This document shows positions 21,902-32,560 of a stretch of 64,000 nucleotides of DNA, piece after piece. Location: the NCBI RefSeq assembly GCF_958298935.1, contig NC_084939.1:4665501-4729500 (forward strand), given 5' to 3'. The notes beneath the pieces are model-generated. The model was not told the DNA's origin, made no database searches, and saw nothing but the letters and a program-made list of their open reading frames with translations. A program made the position numbers and the translations under genes. Origin of the DNA: Phragmites australis. Its lineage: Eukaryota > Streptophyta > Magnoliopsida > Poales > Poaceae. Position 1 is the stretch's first letter; every line of letters starts with the position of its first letter.

Positions 21902-23479
21902 TGAAATGTGTCATCCCTATGGTATTGTGTGAGGGAAAGTTACAGTTATACATATTTTATCTTACTTTTGTTGCATTTGCATTGCATTCATCTTATAAAA
22001 TAATCATAGTAGTTAAACTTCAACTTGTATGTCTTTGGTATTTTCTGTTGCTAGACTTAAATTTAGACTAAGTTGAGTAGTTGTGCGGAGCAATCTTTTA
22101 ATCTTAGTCTTCTTTTGATGCTTTGACATTAAATATTTCAAGTAATCTGGCTTTCCTAAAGATGAAATTTGGTAATTTTATGAATCATGTATACTATAAA
22201 ATGCTATATTCTTTATCACCATATTCGTAATTGCTTTGAGTTAGTCAATACTTGTGTTAAGGCTAGTTTGATTATTATCTTGCTCTAGGTCTCTTGGTTC
22301 AAGATAGTGGATTGAGTAAAATTACACAATATTTTCTCTTTATCAAATGTTTAGCTTATGATAGAACCTTAGGGGAACATGTGTTCCTTGTATCGCAAAG
22401 GCATTACTTGACTTGATCATGTGAAAACTTGATAATTTATGCAAATTTGAATAATATTGAGAAATTAAGTTTCTTGTGCTAAAATATTATCCAATATGGT
22501 TATCTTAATGATTCATGTGGTTTACCAAAGAAGTGAATCCATAGTTGTTAAAGTCAACTTAAGGATAAAATGAATTACAATGAAATGTGCCTAATTGTTC
22601 AATCCTTTTAATCATATGATCTAACAAAGTCTTGGTTTTATATATGAGCATTTGCAAAGCCTACTATCATGAATGCTTGTTTGCCTAATTTGATATTGAA
22701 GTTAGCTAGCTCTTAATGCTTGTATTGCCTCGGCATGAGTGAATGCTTATGTGGTGGTCACTTTTAACATGATTTGTCTATGTGAACTTAAATGCTCCAA
22801 TAATTCTTTAGTTTAGCTTGTATAGGTTCATATTATTGTGACACTGTATCTTTTTGAGTATGTGTGCTTATGAGCTCCACATTCTACTTTCCATAGTCTT
22901 TTGACGTTTCTAGCATTTGCAAATGCTTTGTGACATAGTTACGAAACCTTATTAGGATTGCATGTTCATGCATTGCATGATGCTTTTCTCCTTAATGTTT
23001 GCATTGCTAAATGGGAAGAAAATATGCACTAATTCACAAAGAAAAATCTTGCATGATGAAAGTGAGAGAAAATTTAAATGAAAAATATGCATCCACCAAG
23101 GGGAGCATTTGTGCTTTTATTGCGCTTTTGAGGTTTTTGCTTGTCTCTGCTTTTCTTAGTGCTTTTGCAATTTTTCTTATACAAAGTGACATGGTTTCCT
23201 CTTTCTTGAGGTTTTTTTTTCACTTAGATGAGCTTTTCGTGTTGTTTTTCATGAATCCAAAATCTTCGTGCTTCAAGGGTTGTCAATGCACTCATCAAGA
23301 GAGAGATTGAGAAACCATGTAGAAATACGTCTTGGTTTATATGTGATGGGTGATTGATAAGGTTGTTGATTTGGTTTGTCAATTTGTGAGATTGCATAAC
23401 TAGTCTATCAACTGTAAATATGATCATGACTAACCAAAGTTGTAGAGAAAAAGAAAGTGTGTTTGTCCCTGAGTTTAGA

Positions 23480-23830
23480 AAAATTGTACACGCCAGATGG
23501 TCTAGCACTCTGGAAATTGAACACGCCGGAAGGTCCGGCGTTCAGATGTGATTCACATCGGAGCATTTACAACTCAAAAGCAAAAGTTGGTGTTCCCGCC
23601 GGATGGTCCAGCGCTTTGGCAATATACATGCCGGAGCATTTCTTGAAGAGAGGCTGAAAAATGGCTCTTGGTGACTTATACTCGCCAGATGGTCCGACGC
23701 TCGAGCAGTACACGCCAGATGCTTCACCAGAGTATTTCTTATAGAGAGATTGTAGAACAAGTCTGGAGAGGTTGAACACATCGAATGATCCGACGCTCAG
23801 GAGATGTGTACGCCGGATCATCCGGCATTC
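23480..23830 (+). repeat. CCGGA(N4)TCCGG palindrome array, 3' LTR copy
   Basis: Partner of 190-545. Best copies are CGCCGGAAGGTCCGGCG near 23526, CGCCGGATGGTCCAGCG near 23598 and CGCCGGATCATCCGGC near 23811. Several palindromes are better preserved here than in the 5' LTR and several worse, as expected of independent decay. Confidence 0.7.
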
Positions 23831-24480
23831 ACGATTTGTTTATGATGTGCTGATCAACTAAAGATTTTGATTTTGACTAACCTGTAATGGAGTTGGAGAT
23901 ATGTGTTTGCTTCTCTTATGTTGTGCAAGTGATGAATACAACTTGGCAGCCGATGACGGGACGATGGTGGCCAAGTAGAGTGCTTGCTGTTGGACGATTG
24001 AGGAGTTCGGGCGGAGTCAAGGTGATCCTAGCTGTACACGTGGAGGTCAAGTAAAGCATGGAACATAGATATAGATGATGTGTTGATAAAGTCAAGTGAA
24101 AGAGATGCTGGTACAAGTGACAAGACGACCCGAGGGATCGGGAGCGGGAGAGACTTGTCGACGGTTAAGATCGCAAGACGGAGTACAAGTATCGATACCA
24201 GAAGGCTTGCTTAAAGTCAAGCAAGTAGTAGTGAGTCACGCTTTGAGAAGCGTGGAAGGGGTTTCGCGATTTGGCCTTAAAACCGTGGGAATGATGAAAG
24301 TGCACGTGGCATCATCAGGAAGCTTGCGTCGAGGCAAAATTAAGTCATGAAGGCACCTCGATCGTCTAATGGAAGGAAGAGAAAATGAACTAAAATACCC
24401 TCAATGGTAGATAGGAGTGTACTACAAGAGAGAGGTATTTTGGGAACAATCTAGGAAACTTAGGGGTCAAAGAATCTAGG

Positions 24481-24490
24481 CTATAAATAG
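24481..24490 (+). promoter_or_regulatory. TATA box of the copia 3' LTR
   Basis: CTATAAATAG in the context GGCTATAAATAGAGAGG, followed about 30-60 bases later by the presumed transcript start. The equivalent 5' LTR position (1187-1196) has lost the box. Confidence 0.6.
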
Positions 24491-25202
24491 AGAGGAGGAC
24501 TAGTTAAGCACTTTGGAACCAACCACTCGAGCCTCTTGAGTTATTCATATGAGAGCTTTGTGTTAGGGTTTTAGAGGAGATGAAGAAGAGTGCTTAGTCT
24601 ATGTATTATGTGAGAGCTATGTGAGAAAAAAAATCTTTATAATTCACCTAAAATAGGGGTGACCTCTACAAGCAATAAAATTTGCGTTTACTCTTGTTCT
24701 TTTATTCACCTTCTTCTAGTTTTCCTCTATTGTTTCCTTTGCAAGTATGCAAGTTTTTCTCTTTTCCGTTGTGTTTTCGTTCCTGTTGTTGAGCTGAAAT
24801 TTTTTTTTCACCTTAGGAAGTTGTTCTTCTTTTTGCTAGAGTTTTAAAATTCACATACATATGTATACAAGTGGGTCTTAAATTCTCTTACCTTTACATC
24901 ATCAACTTATAGAATTTCTTCTACCAGTGATCTTTTCTTTGCTTCGAAGGTTTCTTTCCTCAAGTTGCTATCTTTTGTGACAATGACCCGTGAGATGAGT
25001 TTCAATGGAACCTAGGGTTCATATACATCCACAAGAGCCATGTGTTTTTCTGGATATTTCTGCAACTTTATTCTCTCCAGTTTTGCTTCTGCTATTGGTT
25101 TTTGAGGTGCATTGGTGATAAAAGCAGAAGGCCATCCGTTTCGAAAGAAACTTGTATGACGGCTATTCACGCCCCCCTTTAGTTGCCATTTTCAGTCCTA
25201 CA

Positions 25203-25829
25203 CTCACAATCATCTCTAGGTATGATTCTTGAAAATAATGAATTCAAAATTTGAATCAAGACTTACCTAGGGTCTAGGCCCCTCACGTGTCGGAGAGGCT
25301 TGACGTTAGGCTCCGAGGAATTCTCCCTCCCCTCCTCCATCAGTTCATGGCCTCTTATTCCTCTAGTCACTAGCTATTGAATTCCCTAGAGCCAGAGTGG
25401 GAGAGCGTATTTGTCGTTGGCCACTCGAGGTTGAAGCGCCTACTCTGGTTCCATATCTCAGGAGCGACCTGAGAGTTCATCTCCTCAACCTGTGGAGCAC
25501 CTTGCATCTCCACCATGGAAGGATCACCATACAGCTCTATGGGGACATGTCAGAGTTCTTAAAGTGGTTCAAAAAGTTATTCTTCTGAAAAGAAAACCAA
25601 GTTAAGGCAAACAATGGAGAATCCAAGAGGAAGAGTTTACTCTGACCAGTGCTGATTTGTCTGTCGATGACATGTCGCATACCGCCATCAGAATCTTTGT
25701 CGGGCCATTGAAGCCTGGCTCCACAAGAAGGTTTTGGGTTCTCTAGGCGATTTCGCTCAAAGACTACTATGTAAACAGATTCCACATTTAGTTTTGCGAA
25801 TGCGAGAAAAAGGGAAAAACATGAAGAGA
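25203..25829. other. Intergenic, no recognised feature
   Basis: Follows the copia LTR. A 63-codon + strand frame at 25397-25588 (LVPYLRSDLRVHLLNLWS) was not recognised. The stretch may be the far end of the degenerate antisense ORF described next, but this could not be shown. Confidence 0.4.
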
Positions 25830-26483
25830 AATCAACTAACCATGCCGGCTATCTCTGGTGGGGTCGTAGGTGCCGATATACTAGCATGCCATATATGTTC
25901 GGTCCTTAAGGGGAGTAAGGCGGCGAGCGATGAAATCGTGCACCGTATCCCATGCCATGAGACCCTGGGTCTTCTAGTTCTTGATACGCTCAACATAAAA
26001 AAATTAATAGAGTGTTGTCTTTGAGGGGGACTCATCCAATCTGGATTGCTCTACACATTAAGACCAAAATAAATGAATTATCCGAGGGTGGGCCCATGAA
26101 GATAAAACCAATTTCAGTGCCTTGACCATGAAGATTTCATGGTAATCTCCGGATACGCCACCACTACTTCAGTTTGGAGGCGAAAAGCTAGCAGAGCCCG
26201 CAACTAGTCATATGCTCGCCTTCGAGCAATAAAAATGCGGGAAGAAGAGCACGAATGGCCTCACCCCCACAAATGTCTCGCAAAGATGCGCGAAAACGAT
26301 AAGCATGGTATTGGAGTTGGAGTTGAGGTTTACCGGTTTGATCTTGTAAAATTTGAGGATCTCCTTGAAGAACTTAGAAATAATATTAGACCACCTTCTA
26401 GAAATAATATTATTATGCATGGAAGGTATCCTGGATAAGGAAGAATTACCCTGAGTATTGCGGGAAGGACAAGTCGCAATCAA
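25830..26483 (-). pseudogene. Relic of a Tat-type antisense ORF (Transposase_28-like)
   Basis: The open frame 26483-26208 encodes FFKEILKFYKIKPVNL, NSNTMLIVFAHLCETFVGV and FVLFFPHFYCSK. This lines up block by block with FFLQILDTYGIQLVHL, NSVVILAVFAHFCLMFVGV and VTLFRHFFALR of the antisense ORF at 6141-7190. Further down (about 26170-26080, another frame) WFYLHGPTLG matches the WFYVD block. Stops separate the pieces. It is a fragment of a different, older element, which would have been on the + strand. No gag-pol of that element was found nearby. Confidence 0.6.
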
Positions 26484-26509
26484 TCGTACTCAGGACTTCA
26501 AGTAGAACA

Positions 26510-26744
26510 CGTCTCCTTTATCCCTAGCTATATAAACCAGGGTGGAGAGCATAACTAAGACAACTCAATTCAAGCCTTCAAGCCCAAGAGAATAACTCAC
26601 CGAATAACTTAGGTTTATATCTAGACACTTTAAATTGTAATCTCCTTCTCAAATTAATACAATTCTTGACAGATGTTTGTTATTCTCCGGGAGGCTTGAA
26701 CTTGTCTGCATCGCCTACTTTTTTATTCTGGTCTATAGTTGACA
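26510..26744 (+). other. Possible LTR or promoter fragment
   Basis: Contains CTATATAAACC (26527) followed by a leader-like stretch (CAAGCCTTCAAGCCC, TTAATACAATTCTTGACAG) that resembles the R-U5 part of a grass LTR. It stands where the 3' LTR belonging to the antisense-ORF relic would be. No partner LTR was found, so the identity is tentative. Confidence 0.3.
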
Positions 26745-28190
26745 CACTACGTGAAAAATCTCAAAAATGATGGGTCATAATTGCCATGGGTGACGCACCC
26801 GTCACCCGAGCGCGTCACTGATGACTAGTCATAAGTGACGGGTAAGGACTTGTCACCAATGGGGTCATGGGTGACCGGTCAAAACTTAACACATCACTTA
26901 TAACATCCATAAGTGACAGGTCATAACTGTGACCCGTCATTTATTACAATGGCCCATCACTTATAACTGATGAACAGTTTTCACACTGTTTGGATAAAAA
27001 AAAAGTCAAAAAAATATTTTTCACCTGAGCCAACCCAACTCAAAGCCATCACCACTCGCCACGTGTCCTTTGCTATTTTTAAGCTATTTTCATAATGTGC
27101 ATACCGTGGGAATCGAATTCACGAACTACCCTCGCGCGCGTCTCCGCCTTACCACTTTACCCTTGCTTGCGTTCTGAAGTGAGCAAAATATTTTATTCTT
27201 TTAACCTTTTTACTAAAGGTCATAAGTGACGGGTCATAACTGTGACCCGTCACTTTTGAGCTTTGTACAATAGACACACAAACTAGTTGATCCGGAGTCT
27301 TCGATTAAATGGGCATAACTTTTGCATATAAACTCCGATTTTAATATTTTTTTATTCAATAGACATCTAAAAAAAAGTTACATCTGTTTTTCCCTGACTT
27401 TATTCGATTCGGCAAATTTTTCAAGACCAAAAACATAGAAGATTGAATTCTTGCCCCTAAATGTTTTTGCGTCATTTTCGAAACACGTGTTTGTATTCAT
27501 AGCCATCATCCCTTACATCAAACTTGAACAGAAATATATAATAGTTCCTATTCTAGTGTTTGTGAGATGAGAAAAAATAAGAGACAAATAAAATATAAAT
27601 AAAAAATATTTGTGAATAAACTACTATAAATCAATTTACTTTAGAAAAAATGATATTTGTTTTTACCATTTTACTACACATTTTATGGTTTGCAAATCAA
27701 TGCAAATTTTACTATTGGATATAAGAAATTATATAGTTATTATTTTTAATTAATACTACCTAGATTTATAATTGATACATTATGAAGGATATATTAGACA
27801 TGTCACAACTACGTAAAAAAACTGAAAAGTTGATGGACTAATACATCTATTATTTCATTAAACTGATTGACTAATACATCTAATGATTCACTAATTAAGA
27901 TTCATTCATCTGTTCTCCCGGGTCAAAACTTGTAATTAGTGACACTAATAACTCTTTTAGATGACCCGTCACTGATGAATTAGTCTTTAGTGATGGATCA
28001 CAACTTGACCCGCACTGATGAAGAGTCATAAGTTGACCTATCACTTATTACTAGCCTAGGATGACCCATCACTGATGAAAAGTCATCAGTGACGGATCAC
28101 AACTATGATCCGTCACTTTTAACATAAGTGACGGGTCATATTACGACCCCTCACTAATTTTATATCTCTTTTATCTGTTTTTACATAATG
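26745..28190. mobile_element. CACTA-like non-autonomous DNA transposon
   Basis: Starts CACTACGTGAAAAA and ends TTTTTACATAATG, an imperfect inverted match (one deletion, two G-to-A changes). Both ends carry many copies, in both orientations, of GTGACGGGTCATAA-type subterminal repeats (26790-26960, 27220-27260 and 27940-28150), the hallmark of CACTA (En/Spm) elements. The flanking triplets ACA and ATA could be a decayed 3-bp duplication. The interior has no transposase-like frame, so it would depend on an enzyme supplied elsewhere. Confidence 0.6.
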
Positions 28191-28877
28191 ATACAGCCGG
28201 TCCAATAATGCTAACCCTATACAAATATTGTGTTGTTATTTTTTTACTATACCTCGACAAATTGGGTTAACAAGTGCTCGCTACTACTCTTACTACCTTA
28301 AAAAACAAATAATACATGTTGGGTTTACACTTATACAGACCATCAAATTTTCAAACTTTGATTATTGGTGTCGTCCAAATATTTAGATTGGAAATCGAAA
28401 CAAAGGCACAGATCCAGCCATGCCATAAAGAAACCAACGAACAATAACGACATGTCCACGTCTGAAAGCACGAGCACCAAGATCCAGACGGAATGAGATG
28501 TCTGAGTCCGGTGAAGTCAGGTGACTTTAACGAGATATGAATCGTTGATTGATTTGATGATATAGTATAAGTAAATAATTAAATAATTATCAGATTTGCT
28601 ACAGTATTCTGCTATAGTGCTCGATGTCAGAGAAACTGTTTATCGTTTAAAAACACTGTTCCTCTCTGATCAGGTCCGACCCAGACGGCCCGAGAGGGTG
28701 GAACAAAGGGAAAAAAAAGCAAACACCTGCAAAGCACGAAGGGGTCCTGCACCCCCAAAACCGATCAGGCATCTACACTAAAAGAAAGGAACCAGGTAAA
28801 TGCGCCTCGCTCGCATGACACGGCAGAGAGGGAATAATTAGTGGAATCCAGAAAATACTATCAACAAGGATGACAAA
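28191..28877. other. Intergenic, no recognised feature
   Basis: AT-rich then mixed sequence. The 61-codon frame at 28596-28781 is not recognised and has no gene context. Confidence 0.5.
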
Positions 28878-29487
28878 CATAAAATACTACACGTGCAGCT
28901 GAAATGAGCCATACTATACTATTATCCGCCTCTTCTCTCTATTTCTATTTCTTTTCAGCCTAAAGTGCTATATGCATGAACCCTTTTGCCCTTGTCTCTG
29001 CCCAACACAGCACCAGGCACATTTTAGCTTTGGCTCAACCAAACCAGCACGAGGAACACAGCACAAGCCAAAATTAAAAAAAAAATTGGCATGACCTTTT
29101 CACATATATATGGCTGGAGCATAATAATATTTCATATGACAAATTGCATATGACCAATTGTGTTAATCTGTATGCTTGTTAAATTACATCACAATTTTGT
29201 GTATGTATTGTTTGGTTGAAATAATTTTTCATATGAAATATTATTGTGCTCTAGCCATAAATATATGAAAAGGTCATGCCAATTTTTTTTTTTTTTTGGC
29301 TTGTGTTGTGTTCCTCGTGCTGGTTTGGTTGAGCCAAAGCTGAAATGTGCTTGGTGCTGTGTTGGGCAGAGACAAGGGCAAAAGGGTCCATGCATATAGC
29401 ATTTTAGGCTGAAAAGAAACAGAAATAGAGAGAAGAAGGGGATAATAGTGTAGTATGGCTCATTTCAGCTGCACTAGGTATTTTATG
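28878..29487. repeat. 610-bp near-perfect inverted repeat (long hairpin)
   Basis: The left arm, from CATAAAATACTACACGTGCA at 28878 to about 29142, is the reverse complement of the right arm, about 29220-29487 (ending TAGGTATTTTATG), with a loop of about 80 bases. Shared blocks read inward: CAGCTGAAATGAGCCATACT, CCCTTGTCTCTGCCCAACAC, CCAGCACGAGGAACACAGCA, TTGGCATGACCTTTTCA. Arms differ at only a few positions. No transposase and no clear target duplication were seen. A foldback MITE or a hairpin RNA locus are both possible. Confidence 0.85.
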
Positions 29488-29714
29488 GTTGACTGAACAG
29501 TCAGGATCTCAGAGGGGTGACCTGCATATGTACGCATTCTTGGGATATAAAAAATTGTTGGTTTAAAGATTTGTATGAAGCTTTGGCTATTTCCTTCAAA
29601 TCATCTCTCTCTTATATGCACATGACGATGTCTCTTAATTGAAACGTTGGTGAGGCTATGGGTAGAACACCATACACATCTTGGTCCACGACGGTAGCAA
29701 TAGTGGCGGGACAT
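29488..29714. other. Spacer left of the decayed gypsy pol
   Basis: No gene. It would be the 3' untranslated part of the - strand gypsy element, whose 3' LTR is missing from this side. Confidence 0.4.
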
Positions 29715-32560
29715 TTACACGTAATACCTACAGAGTGCCTCCGCGTTCTAGGTGCGCTCGAGGGGCCCCCCTTCATGTTCGCCAAGCGTTGGGAGCCTAT
29801 CCTGTTGGACTCGAGGATGAGGTAAGGGTCTACTCATTTATTCTGAAGTTTTCCTAGAGCCAACGCTCACTGGAGGACCAGGTCTCTAGGCTTGAAGGTC
29901 TGAAGAGCGACCTTAGGATTGTACCAAGCCTTGGTTTCGGCAATGTAGCGGTCAAGGTTTCGGACAGCTTGGAGCCCCGTGCCCTTTGTGAGGTTGAGGG
30001 ATACTTCTCTTTCTCCGGTGGTCTTCGGTAGCTGGATCCGGAGTGAGCGTCCCTTGATTTATGTCGGAGTCACGGTTTCGTCATCGAACAACAGGCGGAA
30101 GGGGGTAAACCCGGGTGGGACGAGTAACCATGGTGTGGAGGGACGGCAACACTTTTGGGAGCTCTTCAACCCATAGGCCCTTAGTGAGGCCGACAAGGCA
30201 CTGGTTTAATCCTGAGAGGATGTTGCCATTGGCGTGCTCGACTGCCCTGTTGGACTGTGGGTGATGAACTGCAGCAAAGCACATCTCGATGCTGAGCTTG
30301 GCGCAAAACTCTCGGAAAGGGCCAGAGTTGAACTGCGTTCCGTTGTCGATGGTGAGCTACCATGGGACGCCAAAGCGGCATATGATATTTTTCTAGAAAA
30401 ATTTCTGGACGTTATTGGATGTAATCGCCATGAGGGGTTTGGCCTTGATCCATTTGGAGAAGTACTCTATGGCCACGACCACATACCGGAGATTCCCCTT
30501 GGCGCGAGGAAACAGTCTGATCAAGTCCATTCCCCAACATGCTAGGGGCCAAATGGCAGTATAGCCTCTAGCGGAGTGCCTTGCCTGCCAGGGCGTGGGG
30601 CGCGAGGTGGATGGCACAGAGCCCCTCGTGAATCTCCCTTAAGAGATCGCCCCCTGCTCCTTAGTAACACAGCAGAGGAGGGAGGGTGCAGAATCCAGCC
30701 TTGTAAAGGGCTATGTCAATCAAGAGGTAGCCCCTAGCACACTATTGAATACGGTGGAGCTCGGCGGGGTCATCAGGCTCCTCTACTCCATTCAAAAAAG
30801 AATGGAGGGAGGAACTCCAGTCCGGGAGTCCAATAAGCAGGACGACGATGGTAATATCGTTGTTAGTACGGGCCGCTGACTTGTGGAGGACCTCGAAGAA
30901 GGCCCCTGATGAGAGGACTCCACTTTCGACGATGGCCTTGGCCAAGGCATCTGCCTCGTGGTTGTCTACGCGTGGTATGCTTCGCACTAAGATGCCTCGG
31001 AAGGACCCTTCGGCTCTGCGGATGGCTTTGAGGTAGTTCAACAGGTCTGGATACTGAGCATGGATACTCTTGTCAACTTGGGAGTCAATTTTGACGACGA
31101 GTCTGGTGGCTCCCAAGGCTCGAGGCTTACAGAGCCCCAGGATGGCGATATCGTATTCAATGATGTTGTTGGTTGTCTTGAACTCCAGGCAGACAGCAAA
31201 GACTACTCATTGGCTAGTCGGGGAGAAGAGAACTACCCTGACCCTCGTGCCATTGGACCCGTACGCTCTGTTTGTGTATATTGTCCATATATCTTGGGAT
31301 GGAGTCTCTGTGGGCTCTACAAATGGGGGAGTCCACTCGGCGATGAAGTCCACCAGGACCTGCGGCTTGATGGCGGTACAAGCCATAAACCTCACCGCAA
31401 AAGGTTATAATTCTACAACCCACTTGCCTATGCATCCCGTCACCTCCTGGTTATGAAATATGTCACCCAGCGGGTATGAGGTTGGTACGGTGATGTCATG
31501 GGTGAGGAAGTAGTTCCAGTGCTTGCAAGAGGCCATTAGAAGGGCGTATGCCATATTTTCTAGCCACGTATAGCGTGTCTTGGCCTCTGTTAGAACCTTC
31601 GAAATGTAGTAAACCACTGTCTGAATAGAGCAGCCTTCCTTCTCCTCTTCCCGCACAAGTATGACATTTACGGCAGAGGCGGATAAGTGCAAGAGGAGCT
31701 CTTCGCCAAGAAGGGGTATTGCAAGTGTCTTGAGGTCGAAGAGGTGGGCCTTGAGGGCCTTGAAGGTGTCATGGCACTCCATCGTCCATTTGAATGGCTT
31801 GGAGCCCCTCAGGGTTTTGAGGAAAGGAAGGTTATGCTTGGCAGACTTGGCGAGAAAATGGCTGAGGGCTACGAGATGATCGGCCAGGTGTTGGACCCCC
31901 TTCGAGTTGGTGGGGGGTGCCATCTCCGCGATGGCACCGATTTTGCCAGGGTTGGCCTTGATACCTCGCTTTGGGACAAGGTATCATAGCAACCTTCCAG
32001 GTTTGGCACCGAAGACATACTTCTCCGGGTTGAGCCGCAAGCCGGTGGTCCGGAGTCTCTTGCAGGTCAACAACGTGGTTGACTTCGAGCTTGCTTTTTA
32101 TGACTATGTCGTCAATGTAGGCCTCCATGTTGTGGCCTAGCTGGTGCTCTAGGATTTTGCGCACCAGGTGGGAAAAGATGGCTACGACATTCCAGAGGCC
32201 AAAGGGCATCCAAATGTAGCAATATTTCCCTCAAAGGGGGTAATGAAGCTGGTCTTGCCCTCGTCTTCTGCAGCCATCCACACTTGGTTGTATGCCGAGT
32301 ACGCGTCCAGGAAACTCAACAACTCATAGCCGGCTGTAGAGTCCACCATCTAGTCTATGCGAGGGAACAAGGATGGGTCTCGAGGGCATGCTTTGTTGAG
32401 TGCCATGAAGTCGATGCACATGCATCATTTTCCATTAGGCTTCTTAACCAGGACATGGTTTGATAGCCACTTTGAGTGAATGACCTTCCCGATGATGCCA
32501 GCTTCCAGCAGTTTCTAGACTTCCTCCTTCGTGGTCTCCACTCGCTCGATGGATAGCTTG
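29715..32560 (-). pseudogene. Decayed Ty3/gypsy pol (RT, RNase H, integrase)
   Basis: Read right to left. RT pieces are SFLDAYSAYNQVWMAAEDEG near 32290, MPFGLWNVVAIFSHLV (32209) and the catalytic AYIDDIVIKSK (about 32110). RNase H pieces are VVYYISKVLTEAKTRYTW (31610-31560) and MGATRLVVKIDSQ...NHEADALAKAIVE (31116-30940). Integrase pieces are CWGMDLIRLFPRA (30540), LTIDNGTQFNSGPFREF (30350) and HHPQSNRAVEHANG (30260). The end is WNAEALCRYYV with a stop at 29715. Many stops and frameshifts break it into frames under 175 codons. The family is gypsy without a chromodomain, probably Tat-related. It is much older than the element at 4151-18530. Confidence 0.8.

Larger units (their letters stand above)
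21902..25202 (+). mobile_element. 3' LTR of outer Ty1/copia element
   Basis: About 3.3 kb. The right end CCTACA at 25202 is firm from comparison with 1901; the left end is set by the polypurine tract and is good to a few bases. From 23300 on it aligns with the window start. AT-rich to 23290, then the CCGGA/TCCGG palindrome array, then a leader region. No genes: frames of 60-100 codons within it have no counterpart in the other LTR copy. Confidence 0.82.
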
